DNA of 19,164 nt. Origin: an uncultured Spirochaetales bacterium (GTDB lineage Bacteria; Spirochaetota; Spirochaetia; Sphaerochaetales; Sphaerochaetaceae). How positions within the stretch are numbered: the stretch's first letter is position 1; each line of letters opens with the position of its first letter. The stretch covers positions 1 through 19,164 of the forward strand of contig CAKQRI010000035.1 in assembly GCA_934271365.1 (NCBI GenBank), given 5' to 3'. The notes below the pieces were generated by a model. That model ran no database searches. It was not told the DNA's origin and saw nothing but the letters and a program-made list of their open reading frames with translations. A program made the translations under genes and the position numbers. Of the stretch, positions 6,878-14,468 are shown piece by piece.

Positions 6878-7822
6878 ATGGTCAATAAAGAATATAGTGA
6901 GTGTGTGCTCTGCCCAAATAAATGCAGGGTAAATAGATATGAGAGATATGGAATCTGCCACCAGAGTGATAAGGTGAAGATTGCATGGTCTGGACTTCAT
7001 AGAGGAGAGGAACCACCTGTTACGGGAAAGCATGGATCTGGCATGATATTCTTCACAGGATGCCCTCTGCATTGCCGATATTGCCAGAATATACAGATCT
7101 CAGGTTCAGATGGCGATGAATATGGGATCGAGGTCTCAATCGAGGAGCTGGCAGAGATCATGCTATCTCTCGAGAAAATGAAGGCCACTACGCTGAATCT
7201 TGTTACAGGAACGCACTTCATTCCATCTATAGCTGAAGCACTCACAATTGCAAGATCAAAAGGGCTTACAATACCTATGGTATGGAATAGCTCAGGATAT
7301 GAGAGCATAGAAGGTCTTGAGCTGATTGATAAATATGTTGATCTCTATCTCCTTGACTGCAAATCACTCAAAAGGAAAGTCTCTTCTATATTCTGTGGAA
7401 GAGCTCAGTATGCAGACCACATAATACCTGTTATGGACTATATAAAAGAACATAATCCATCAACTGATCTTGATAATCTGAAAGGAACACTCCTGCGGCA
7501 CCTGGTCTTTCCTGGAACGCTGAATGCAACAAAGGATTTCCTGCGGCTGTTTGCAGAACGATATAAAGATAGTTTTGTGCTGTCATTGATGGTTCAGTTT
7601 GTACCACCAAAGGATAATCCGGGTTTTACTGGGATAAGCGATGAAGAGTATGATGAGCTTGTAGAGCTCTTGGAAGAACTTGAGATAGATGATGGATTCA
7701 TGCAGGAAAAGGGTGACGATGATATACTCTGGATTCCTGATTTCCGGGAAGATGTACCTTTCCCTCCTTCTTTTGCAGACCCAAATCCATATTTTCTGGA
7801 ACTGAAAAGAAAGAGGATTTAA
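6878..7822 (+). CDS. Radical SAM protein, PflX family (COG1313-like)
   Basis: A radical S-adenosylmethionine enzyme resembling glycyl-radical-enzyme activases; its true substrate is not known. The [4Fe-4S] motif CPLHCRYC (C62, C66, C69) has the canonical C-x3-C-x2-C spacing. Ahead of it a second cysteine group, CVLCPNKC (C9, C12, C16) plus C27, and the block HRGEEPPVTG with GSGMIFFTG are hallmarks of the PflX-like group. The C-terminal half carries FVLSLMVQFVPP and a terminal WIPDF segment. Start choice: ATG 6878 puts the first cysteine at residue 9; ATG 6860 is an alternative 6 codons upstream, and neither has a strong ribosome binding site. No glycyl radical enzyme gene is adjacent. Confidence 0.85.
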   Translation: MVNKEYSECVLCPNKCRVNRYERYGICHQSDKVKIAWSGLHRGEEPPVTGKHGSGMIFFTGCPLHCRYCQNIQISGSDGDEYGIEVSIEELAEIMLSLEKMKATTLNLVTGTHFIPSIAEALTIARSKGLTIPMVWNSSGYESIEGLELIDKYVDLYLLDCKSLKRKVSSIFCGRAQYADHIIPVMDYIKEHNPSTDLDNLKGTLLRHLVFPGTLNATKDFLRLFAERYKDSFVLSLMVQFVPPKDNPGFTGISDEEYDELVELLEELEIDDGFMQEKGDDDILWIPDFREDVPFPPSFADPNPYFLELKRKRI

Positions 7823-7835
7823 AGTACCGTCAAGA

Positions 7836-8522
7836 TCAGCCGATGACTGTGCCGAAGAAATCTTCTCCGCGGAGAATCTTCATAAGGTTGTCGATATTCC
7901 TGCCATCTGCACATATTACCTTCATTCCGTCTTTTTCTGCAATCTTGGATGCGATAGGGTCAAATGGAGTGTTCTTTCCAGGAACCCATTCATCACCGAC
8001 CATTGCTCTGAAGTCTTTCCATGATATCCTGTCTATTGGCTTTGCTTCCGGATTCTTCCTTGGGTCATCTGTGTAGACCTTTGCAATATTAGAGAGGTTC
8101 ACAACAAGCTTACCTCCGAATTTCTCTGCAAGATATACCGCATCAGTATCTGTAGAGAAGCCTGGCTTCCATCCTGCTGCAACAAGAATGCGGCCAGAGA
8201 ATGGAATGTCCTTTGTAGGATCAGTTACAAGCTCATCTTCTGTATATTTTGAGAATATTGCTCTCAGAAGAGTTCCATTAAGATGTGTAGCCTTGATTCC
8301 AAGCCAGTCCTGCAGAGAGGAATCTGCATCATTGCAGACATTTCTATAAGCTTCTTGATAGATCCTTGCAGGGGCACCGCCTCCTGTTACGAAGATAAGC
8401 TTTCTTTCCTTATTTTCATCAAGATAGCTTTTGATAGCGCTTTTGAAAGCACTTAAGAATTCATAATCAACTTTATCTGGTGCAATTATTGATCCACCAA
8501 CAGATAATACAGTCAGGTCCAT
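7836..8522 (-). CDS. pyrH: UMP kinase, archaeal-type (amino acid kinase family)
   Basis: Phosphorylates UMP to UDP with ATP in pyrimidine nucleotide synthesis, in the cytoplasm. The N-terminal nucleotide loop is VLSVGGSII, followed by a VTGGGAPAR block (residues 45-53 or so), the acceptor-side AAGWKPGFSTDTDAV, an LSNIAKVYTDDPRKNP segment, and a C-terminal FFGTVI. At 228 residues it resembles the archaeal/spirochaetal subgroup more than the E. coli type, an assignment made from motif wording only. The ATG at 8522 has an AGGAGA ribosome binding site (8528-8533) and a good promoter upstream. It converges on the radical SAM gene with a 13-bp gap. Confidence 0.9.
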   Translation of the reverse strand: MDLTVLSVGGSIIAPDKVDYEFLSAFKSAIKSYLDENKERKLIFVTGGGAPARIYQEAYRNVCNDADSSLQDWLGIKATHLNGTLLRAIFSKYTEDELVTDPTKDIPFSGRILVAAGWKPGFSTDTDAVYLAEKFGGKLVVNLSNIAKVYTDDPRKNPEAKPIDRISWKDFRAMVGDEWVPGKNTPFDPIASKIAEKDGMKVICADGRNIDNLMKILRGEDFFGTVIG

Positions 8523-8533
8523 AAAAATCTCCT

Positions 8534-8963
8534 AAAAAAATATTATATCTTTAACAATATGTCTGCACAATCGCAAGTTCTACTGGTAAAGCGATATGAA
8601 ATTATAAATAAAACTTTTTTGGAATCGGTTTTGAATTTAGTTCTTCTTTTAGTGGTTGATACATCATTGTCTTTACTAAGGTTTTTTTCATTAATTACCA
8701 ATTCTGGGTGTTACATGAACTTTAAAACTTAATGTTTTTTCTGTAAACTTTTTTAGCTGCTTAAACAGTGAATTTCTGTTTCTTATCAAATGACTTAAAA
8801 GTTCTGATTGCATACTAATCCATATCTTGTCTGTATTATTATGACTTTAAACCATTCAATCACTTTATGTTTTTTATTTGCATTCCATTGCATCTTAATT
8901 GAGATGGATAGGCAAATTCGTATGGAATTCTCTAATACCTAAATATTATGAATTTTGAATTGT
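8534..8963. other. AT-rich stretch with possible gene remnants
   Basis: About 430 bp hold no convincing gene beyond the UMP kinase promoter. On the minus strand a 40-codon frame (8813 to 8691, MQSELLSHLI... ending TPRIGN) is open upstream to about 8846, and its TAA overlaps an ATG (TAATG) opening a 29-codon frame (8691 to 8602). The residue composition looks protein-like, rich in Lys and hydrophobics, but there is no good ribosome binding site and I recognise no family. It may be a decayed gene. Confidence 0.35.
8542..8570 (-). promoter_or_regulatory. Sigma70-type promoter of the UMP kinase gene
   Basis: Reading on the minus strand, TTGTGC (8565-8570) as -35, a 17-bp spacer, and a perfect TATAAT (8542-8547) as -10. 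Together with the AGGAGA at 8528-8533 this gives a short leader. The -35 matches only its first three positions. Confidence 0.55.
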
Positions 8964-9134
8964 CTATGCTGTCACAAGTGTAAATATCGCCAATATCCAT
9001 AGTACTAGCGATGTTATAGCTATTACCCTTAGTGCTGGTCTGAAGAAATTGTCTTCTGATAAATTAAAGGCTAAATAGACTCCTACAATTGAAATGCATC
9101 CCCATGAAATCATAGTCATCAAGAAAACACCCAT
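8964..9134 (-). CDS. Small membrane protein, two predicted helices (56 aa)
   Basis: I do not recognise a family. The frame starts at ATG 9134 behind AGGAG (9140-9144, 5-nt spacing) and ends TAG at 8964-8966. Two hydrophobic segments (about residues 3-23 and 35-55) flank a short polar, acidic turn (NLSEDNFFRPA). It starts 34 bp after the stop of the 33-residue membrane-protein gene just upstream, in the same direction, so both are probably translated from one mRNA. It is too short for ordinary gene calling. The good ribosome binding site and near-perfect membrane-hairpin pattern support it being real; the function is unknown. Confidence 0.65.
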   Translation of the reverse strand: MGVFLMTMISWGCISIVGVYLAFNLSEDNFFRPALRVIAITSLVLWILAIFTLVTA

Positions 9135-9168
9135 GTCAGCTCCTTTGAAAGAAATCCAGAAAACATAG

Positions 9169-9270
9169 TTAGTTAGATAGAATCCTCAGAATAACAGTCA
9201 GTATTACATTAATGACAACGAGTACAGCTGCTATACATATTAGCTTTTTTATAAAATCATCTTTAGTCAT
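9169..9270 (-). CDS. Very small single-span membrane protein (33 aa)
   Basis: The product begins MTKDDFIKKL, then has about 20 hydrophobic residues (roughly 11-28) and ends LRILSN. It has a perfect AGGAGG (9278-9283) 7 nt before ATG 9270 and a TAA at 9169-9171. A charged N terminus followed by one helix is the usual layout of bacterial small membrane proteins, and such peptides often regulate transporters, kinases or proteases, though nothing here says which. It is the first gene of a likely two-gene unit. A palindrome overlaps its ribosome binding site. Confidence 0.65.
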   Translation of the reverse strand: MTKDDFIKKLICIAAVLVVINVILTVILRILSN

Positions 9271-9280
9271 TTCATTTCCT

Positions 9281-9297
9281 CCTATATGTTATATAGG
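9281..9297 (-). promoter_or_regulatory. Perfect 7-bp inverted repeat overlapping the ribosome binding site
   Basis: CCTATAT-GTT-ATATAGG forms a perfect palindrome with a 3-nt centre. On the minus strand its right arm ends in the AGG that begins the AGGAGG of the 33-residue gene. It could be an operator at a promoter (it contains a TATATA-like -10), or a small mRNA hairpin that masks the ribosome binding site. Confidence 0.45.
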
Positions 9298-9348
9298 ACA
9301 GAATTTCAGAAAAAGAAAAAATATTTTTCATTAGAGTGTTTGATTTAT

Positions 9349-9380
9349 TGCTGTTCCCTCTGCGATAGGAGAGAACAGCA
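9349..9380 (-). terminator. Stem-loop after ssb
   Basis: A 12-bp stem (TGCTGTTCYCTC arms, one G-T pair) with an 8-nt loop starts 6 bp after the ssb stop. No strong T tract follows in either direction, so it may be a weak terminator or an mRNA-end structure. Confidence 0.55.
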
Positions 9381-9385
9381 GTGTG

Positions 9386-9835
9386 TTAATATGCGTAGAT
9401 GACTTCTGTTTCGCAGAGCTTGTCGCATTCTCTTTCACTATCTTCGAGTACGACTTTCTCTTCAGCTTTGCTTCCGTCCATCTTCTTCTTAGGTCTGTTG
9501 AATTCGATGTGGTTTGCTACAATCTCAATGCTGCGCTTCTTTGTTCCGCCTTCGCCATCCCAGGAGCACATCTTCAGCCTTCCTACAATTCTGCATGTCA
9601 TTCCCTTGGAAAGAGAAGATACGGCACGCTCTGCTAGATTTCCCCACATCTGGATATCAATGAAGAGGGTATCTACCTGCTTCTCTCCGTTTCTATCTAC
9701 ATAGAACCGGTCTGTTGCAAGCCTTGTCTTTGCAAGTGTGAACTGATTCTTGTCGCCATCCTTTGATTTTGCGACAATTTCAGGTTCTGTTACGAGTACG
9801 CCTTCAATAAGTACGTTGTTAAGATGATTTATCAT
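9386..9835 (-). CDS. ssb: Single-stranded DNA-binding protein
   Basis: Binds ssDNA in replication, repair and recombination as an OB-fold oligomer. The start MINHLNNVLIEGVL at 9835 matches the family and has AGGAGG (9844-9849) 8 nt upstream; a longer frame up to 9976 reads through the preceding gene and is rejected. OB-fold landmarks are GVLVTEPEI, FTLAKTRL, DTLFIDIQMWGNLAERA and LSKGMTCRIVGRLK. At 149 residues the length is ordinary. The C terminus, after the Lys-rich KKKMDG linker, ends CDKLCETEVIYAY instead of the usual DDDIPF-like acidic tip that recruits partner proteins, so this may be a specialised paralogue. It lies 22 bp downstream of the lipoprotein gene, in the same direction. Confidence 0.88.
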   Translation of the reverse strand: MINHLNNVLIEGVLVTEPEIVAKSKDGDKNQFTLAKTRLATDRFYVDRNGEKQVDTLFIDIQMWGNLAERAVSSLSKGMTCRIVGRLKMCSWDGEGGTKKRSIEIVANHIEFNRPKKKMDGSKAEEKVVLEDSERECDKLCETEVIYAY

Positions 9836-9857
9836 AAATTCATCCTCCTTTTTATAT

Positions 9858-10784
9858 TCACTCATCACCATTGAATGGTGCATAAATGTTCTCATCTCCG
9901 AATGTTGACTTTCTTGGCTGTGTGATGAACCAGTCATATGCAGTGTCTGAGTCAACAGCACCTGGCCGTCTTGCAAATACGCGAGATGCTGTTATTGATG
10001 AAGAATCGAGGAATTCCCCGCTCCAGTGATCAGAGTCTATTATCATCTGGGCATCTTTTTCTGTTTTCTCAGAGAATGATTCACCATTAGAATCGCTGTA
10101 GATCAGAGCATCGAGGATGTATCCACTTCTCGATGATTTCAGCATGAGAACTCCATTTTTAGAAGGTATGGTGTTCTTTGCTTTTCCATATATGAATACT
10201 GTCCTGCCACTAGGCCTTGTGTAGTCATTTTCCTTGGGAATCTTGTCCCAGTAAACGACAATGATATCGCCTTGGCTTACTATGATTGATGGAAGTGATA
10301 CTGTTTCATTTCCACTTCCTGCTGAGATGGTGATACCTGCTGTGTCTCCGCTAGTGATTGCATAAAGCTCGACTCTGTCTGGTGCAGCACTTGTGCCATC
10401 TGTTGAAAGCTCATTTATGAGCATCCTAGGAAGGTTCTCATTATGCCCTTCAATTCTCAGAGAAGCCCTTGTGTAGTTACCTGTATCCTTTTTCACTGTG
10501 ATTGATACAGTAGCCTCTTCACCATAGCTGAGAGTATATGGGAGATTGATCAGGATCTCATTTCCATATCCATAAGCTTCAATGCGCTTTCCATTGAAGC
10601 GATAATCAGCAAGAAGAACAGAGGTATCGAATCTGATTCTGAGTCTTTCATTATCCTCAACTTCATAGTCGAGTATTCTTGCAAGTGTCTTGTCTTTATT
10701 TTTCATCGTGTCAATGATGCTGAAATCCGCTTTGCATGAGGATGCTGCGATTAGTGATATAACGATTATTAGCAACTGCTTCAT
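9858..10784 (-). CDS. Lipoprotein with lamin-tail-like domain (308 aa)
   Basis: The N terminus MKQLLIIVISLIAASSC is a lipoprotein signal with a lipobox (AASSC), so the protein should be lipid-anchored, probably facing the periplasm or the cell surface. After an N-terminal region of about 115 residues that looks like a beta-sandwich (an IRFDTSVLL segment), a block MLINELSTDGTSAAPDRVELYA begins a lamin-tail domain (INE...DxVELYN pattern), continuing through VVYWDKIP and a closing FITQPRKSTFGDEN. Such domains occur in secreted nucleases and adhesion-type proteins; no nuclease motif is visible here. No ribosome binding site is obvious. It precedes ssb by 22 bp. Confidence 0.75.
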   Translation of the reverse strand: MKQLLIIVISLIAASSCKADFSIIDTMKNKDKTLARILDYEVEDNERLRIRFDTSVLLADYRFNGKRIEAYGYGNEILINLPYTLSYGEEATVSITVKKDTGNYTRASLRIEGHNENLPRMLINELSTDGTSAAPDRVELYAITSGDTAGITISAGSGNETVSLPSIIVSQGDIIVVYWDKIPKENDYTRPSGRTVFIYGKAKNTIPSKNGVLMLKSSRSGYILDALIYSDSNGESFSEKTEKDAQMIIDSDHWSGEFLDSSSITASRVFARRPGAVDSDTAYDWFITQPRKSTFGDENIYAPFNGDE

Positions 10785-10842
10785 ACTTATATATCGTTAT
10801 TTATTTCAATTTGTGTTAATTTTGGTTTATCCTTCACATCTT

Positions 10843-10848
10843 AGGAGA
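10843..10848 (+). promoter_or_regulatory. Shine-Dalgarno of argH
   Basis: AGGAGA lies 5 nt before ATG 10854 and sets the start. The 69 bp between this ATG and the divergent lipoprotein start must hold both promoters; I see no clear -35/-10 pair. Confidence 0.65.
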
Positions 10849-10853
10849 AGAAA

Positions 10854-12224
10854 ATGGCTACTAAACTCTGGCAGAAAAACTACACATTAGACTCTATGAT
10901 GGAGCATTTCACAGTCAGAAATGACTATATATATGATGAAGAGCTTGTACTCTCTGATGTCATCGGATCAGCCGCTCAGGCAAAAGGCCTTATGAAGATA
11001 GGCATTCTCACAGAAGAGGAGGGTTCTAAGCTCTTAAAAGGACTTGAGAAAGTCGCAGAACTTAGGAAGGCTGGCAATTTCCCTATATCCCTTTCCGATG
11101 AGGACTGTCATACTGCAATCGAAGGCTATCTTACGAAAGAATATGGAGATGCTGGAAAGAAAATCCATACAGGCAGAAGCCGCAATGATCAGGTCCAGAC
11201 AGCTCTAAGGATATATATGAGAGAAGCATCTCTTAAGCTTGCATCTGCTGCTTCCTCTTTTGCTTCTTCTCTGATTTCTCTTGCTGAAAGAAATCAGAAT
11301 GTGCCGATGCCTGGCCGCACTCATATGCAGATTGCTATGCCTAGCTCTGTTGCACTCTGGGCTCTTTCTTTTGCTGAGGAGATTCTTGAAGAGAGTGGAA
11401 TGATTCTCAGTCTTTACCATGTTCTTGATCAGAGTCCGCTGGGCTCAGCAGCTTCATATGGTGTAACCCTTCCTCTCGATAGGGAATATACAGCAGCTCT
11501 GATGGGATTTTCAAAGGTACAGAACAATGTTCTTTATGCAAATAACTCAAGAGGGAAATTCGAAGCATTCTTCCTTGATCATGCAGGCTACCTTGCACTT
11601 ACGATCTCCAAGCTTGCACAGGATCTGATGCTATTCACTCTTCCTGAATTCGGTTATTTCTCTCTTCCACGTGAGCTCTGTACTGGCTCTTCGATTATGC
11701 CTCAGAAAAAGAATCCGGATGGGCTAGAGCTTGCACGCTCACGTACAGCTCTGATTCTTTCATGCTCGGATCGAGTTAAGGAGATAATCAAGGCCCTTCC
11801 TTCTGGTTATAACAGAGATTTCCAGGATACAAAGGAACCTCTTATAGAGGGATTCAGGACTGCAGAAGAGCTTCTTCTGATAATGAAGGAGATGATAGAT
11901 AAGCTTGAAGTTCATGAAGACAGACTCATTGCAGCATGTACTCCTGAGCTCTATGCAACAGATAGAGTAATGGAGAGAGTCCTCTCTGGATGCAATTTCA
12001 GAGATAGCTATAAGGATGTTGGTCTGAACCTCGATAAAGTGAAAGGTGAGGATCCGGTTGCTTCCCTGAAAAAGAGAACAAGCACTGGTACAGCTGGAAA
12101 TCTCAGGCTAGATAAGGATCAGAAATGGCTTGATGATGTCACTGCTGAGATCAGAGCAAAGTCAGAATTCCTCAGGTCTACATATTCAGGTCTCGTACTA
12201 TCTGTTGACGAGGTTGTTCTTTAA
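10854..12224 (+). CDS. argH: Argininosuccinate lyase
   Basis: Splits argininosuccinate into arginine and fumarate, the last step of arginine synthesis, as a cytoplasmic homotetramer of the fumarase/aspartase superfamily. Superfamily blocks are present: HTGRSRNDQVQTALRIYMR (about 103-121), PMPGRTHMQIAMPSS, and the signature GSSIMPQKKNPDG (278-290) with the catalytic Ser loop. At 456 residues the length is normal. No other arginine gene is adjacent. The family's late loop with DTKEPL is also intact. The Nudix gene begins on the very next base after the TAA. Confidence 0.93.
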   Translation: MATKLWQKNYTLDSMMEHFTVRNDYIYDEELVLSDVIGSAAQAKGLMKIGILTEEEGSKLLKGLEKVAELRKAGNFPISLSDEDCHTAIEGYLTKEYGDAGKKIHTGRSRNDQVQTALRIYMREASLKLASAASSFASSLISLAERNQNVPMPGRTHMQIAMPSSVALWALSFAEEILEESGMILSLYHVLDQSPLGSAASYGVTLPLDREYTAALMGFSKVQNNVLYANNSRGKFEAFFLDHAGYLALTISKLAQDLMLFTLPEFGYFSLPRELCTGSSIMPQKKNPDGLELARSRTALILSCSDRVKEIIKALPSGYNRDFQDTKEPLIEGFRTAEELLLIMKEMIDKLEVHEDRLIAACTPELYATDRVMERVLSGCNFRDSYKDVGLNLDKVKGEDPVASLKKRTSTGTAGNLRLDKDQKWLDDVTAEIRAKSEFLRSTYSGLVLSVDEVVL

Positions 12225-12623
12225 GTGAAAAGAATAGAAGTTGCAGCTGCTCTTATAGTTCGCAGTGATGGAACTGTATTTGCAGCTCAGCGTGGATATG
12301 GCCAGTGGCGTGGTTATTGGGAGCTTCCAGGCGGAAAGCTTGAGAAAGGAGAGAGCGCTGAAAATGCTCTTCTTCGTGAAATCAGAGAAGAGCTTGATTC
12401 TGAAATCGAGATTGGCTCTCTCCTTAAGACTGTCGAATATGACTATCCTGATTTCCATCTCACGATGCATATTTTCGTGGCTAAGCTTATAAAAGGAAGC
12501 CTGAAGCTTTTAGAGCATGAGAGCTCTAGATGGATAAATCTGGCATCTATTAATAGCTTAAAATGGCTTCCTGCTGATAAGGAATCCTTAGATGATATCA
12601 AAGCATATCTTATTACGCTTTGA
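12225..12623 (+). CDS. Nudix hydrolase (MutT-like)
   Basis: Hydrolyses a nucleoside diphosphate linked to another moiety, probably an oxidised or surplus (d)NTP. The Nudix box runs from Gly37 to Glu56: G-x5-E (E43)-x7-REIREEL, with the metal-binding RE..EE intact; the consensus Gly after it is Asp, as in several CTP-pyrophosphohydrolase-like members. At 132 residues it is a minimal single-domain MutT. The start is GTG at 12225, directly after the argH TAA, with only a weak GAGG 11 nt upstream, so translation may depend on the preceding gene. The last 11 bp overlap the end of the opposite-strand transporter gene. Confidence 0.85.
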   Translation: MKRIEVAAALIVRSDGTVFAAQRGYGQWRGYWELPGGKLEKGESAENALLREIREELDSEIEIGSLLKTVEYDYPDFHLTMHIFVAKLIKGSLKLLEHESSRWINLASINSLKWLPADKESLDDIKAYLITL

Positions 12624-14316
12624 TATCTGTCTTTGCATTCATTGCGAATGCTGATTCTGCAATATTCAGTGCATAGTCTCCGACATGCTCTATATTCCTT
12701 ATTACTTCAAGATACAGCATCTCTGCTTTTACTGAGCAGTCAGGAGCTGTAAGGTTTTCATGGCATTTATTAGCAAGGCGGGTGTGTTCTCTATTGATTT
12801 TCTCTTCTAGCTTCTTTGCCGTATTCATATCTGCCGAGGATAGAGGCTTTCCGAGATTATCTGTTACGAGCTTCAGGAATGAATATGCAAGCGCATTATA
12901 ATCTGTAAGCTCTGCCTTCTCGCTATCAGTATATCTTAGATTGTCCTTATCTCTTGTCTCGCATAGCTTTGCAAGGTTGTAGATGCTATCGGTAGTTGAT
13001 TCTGTCTCATCGATTATCCTTATGAGCTTATTGAGAATACCTGCATTAGTAGGTGTCTGTGAATCCTGCAGCATATGCACGCAGAAGTTCATTAGGACTT
13101 CCTGCATCTGGTCTGCATATTCCTCTTTCTTCTTAAGATCCAGAATCTTTTCCTCATCTGCCTTATCGAGGGATATCTCCTGATATTCTCTGAACATGCC
13201 CATGGTGAGCTCTCCCATCTTCATCACTTCGTCAGAAACAGCAATGAGATATACTTCTGGAGTATCTACACGGGCATTTGCAAGATATTTGAAGTGATAG
13301 ACTCCTTCCTCGCTGCTTTCTTTTTCTGGGACAAGGCGCTCAATGAGTGCAGCAAAAGGCTTAACGAATGGGAAGAATAGTATTGTATTTGCAAGGTTGA
13401 AGATACTGTGGAACATTGCGAGGAATGCAGGAAGGGAATCTGTAAGCTCCTTTCCTGTATATGTGAAGATGTCGCCAGGAGTAATTGCATTTACAAGATG
13501 CATCAGCGGCTTGAAGAATATTATCGCAATTATGGAGCCTATGACGTTGAATAGTGTATGTGCAAGTGCAGTCCTGCGTCCATTTGTCTCTGTTGATAGA
13601 GATGCAAGAAGCGCTGTTATCGTTGTTCCGATATTCTGACCAAGACAGAGTGCAGCGGCTGCCCATACGCCAATCCAGCCGTTATATGCCATTGTTATCG
13701 TTATTGCCATTGTAGCAGCTGATGCCTGCACAATAGCTGTTATAATGGCTCCGACTACAACGCAGACTAGAAGCGAAGATAGTGAGTCATTATTGAATCT
13801 TGATAGGAATTCCAGAATCTCCTGATGCTGAGATATGTCAGGCATGGATTTCTGAAGATAGTTCAGACCTAGGAAAAGAAAGCCGAAACCTAGGAATATT
13901 TCAGAGATTTCCCTTTTCTTTGTGCTTTCTGAAAAGAAGAAGGGAAGGGAGATTGCCACAGATGCGAGTGCCAGTATGACTATATCCATCTTGAAGCCGA
14001 GAAGTGCAACAATCCAGCTTGTCACAGTTGTTCCTATATTCGCTCCAAGTATTACGCCAATGGCTTCTACAAGATTCATAAGACCTGCATTTACAAAAGA
14101 GACTACCATGACGGTAGTCGCAGATGAAGACTGTATTACCATTGTAAGAAGCATTCCAGTAATGATTGCCATCACTCTGTTTGCTGTCATTGCTTTCAGA
14201 ATTGACTTAAGCCGGTTTCCCGTGCTTTTCTGGAGGCCATCTGACATGAGCTTCATTCCATAGAGGAATAATCCGACAGAGCCTACGATGTTGATTATGG
14301 TTATTAGAATGTCCAT
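12613..14316 (-). CDS. Na+/phosphate symporter with PhoU-like C-terminal domain
   Basis: An inner-membrane Na/Pi cotransporter (PNaS family) that takes up, or possibly exports, phosphate. The two inverted transport repeats each carry their motif: IQSSSATT (61-68) with GANIGTT (91-97), and VQASAATM (196-203) with GQNIGTT (near 226). About eight hydrophobic segments fill residues 1-330. A cytoplasmic helical region (about 350-560) ends EVIRNIEHVGDYALNIAESAF, typical of PhoU-like domains. At 567 residues the length is usual. ATG 14316 has no clear ribosome binding site. It converges on, and overlaps by 11 bp, the Nudix gene. Confidence 0.9.
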   Translation of the reverse strand: MDILITIINIVGSVGLFLYGMKLMSDGLQKSTGNRLKSILKAMTANRVMAIITGMLLTMVIQSSSATTVMVVSFVNAGLMNLVEAIGVILGANIGTTVTSWIVALLGFKMDIVILALASVAISLPFFFSESTKKREISEIFLGFGFLFLGLNYLQKSMPDISQHQEILEFLSRFNNDSLSSLLVCVVVGAIITAIVQASAATMAITITMAYNGWIGVWAAAALCLGQNIGTTITALLASLSTETNGRRTALAHTLFNVIGSIIAIIFFKPLMHLVNAITPGDIFTYTGKELTDSLPAFLAMFHSIFNLANTILFFPFVKPFAALIERLVPEKESSEEGVYHFKYLANARVDTPEVYLIAVSDEVMKMGELTMGMFREYQEISLDKADEEKILDLKKKEEYADQMQEVLMNFCVHMLQDSQTPTNAGILNKLIRIIDETESTTDSIYNLAKLCETRDKDNLRYTDSEKAELTDYNALAYSFLKLVTDNLGKPLSSADMNTAKKLEEKINREHTRLANKCHENLTAPDCSVKAEMLYLEVIRNIEHVGDYALNIAESAFAMNAKTDIKA

Positions 14317-14429
14317 ATATTAGATTTAAACAGTAAAAATGCAACTATGTTAAGACTGTGTGAAGCATTTATAAAGAAATTTAACATATCCGAAACATTG
14401 CAAGGTCTCCTTGATTTCAGAAACTTGCC

Positions 14430-14457
14430 TTGAATCATTTGAGTGAATTGTTATAAA
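14430..14457 (+). promoter_or_regulatory. Putative promoter for the PRPP synthetase gene
   Basis: TTGAAT (14430-14435), a 16-bp spacer and TATAAA (14452-14457). The start codon is at 14469, so the transcript would be nearly leaderless, consistent with the absence of a clear ribosome binding site. A promoter further left is possible. Confidence 0.4.
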
Positions 14458-14468
14458 GTGAAAGCACC

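Noticed and set aside
7819..7831. Single AAGTACCG match to the 11-bp repeat between the radical SAM and UMP kinase genes
   Set aside because: An 8-base match occurring once is expected by chance and is not in tandem.
8559..8732. 57-codon plus-strand frame (MSAQSQVLLV...)
   Set aside because: No ribosome binding site, it crosses the UMP kinase promoter on the opposite strand, and its composition fits chance in AT-rich DNA.
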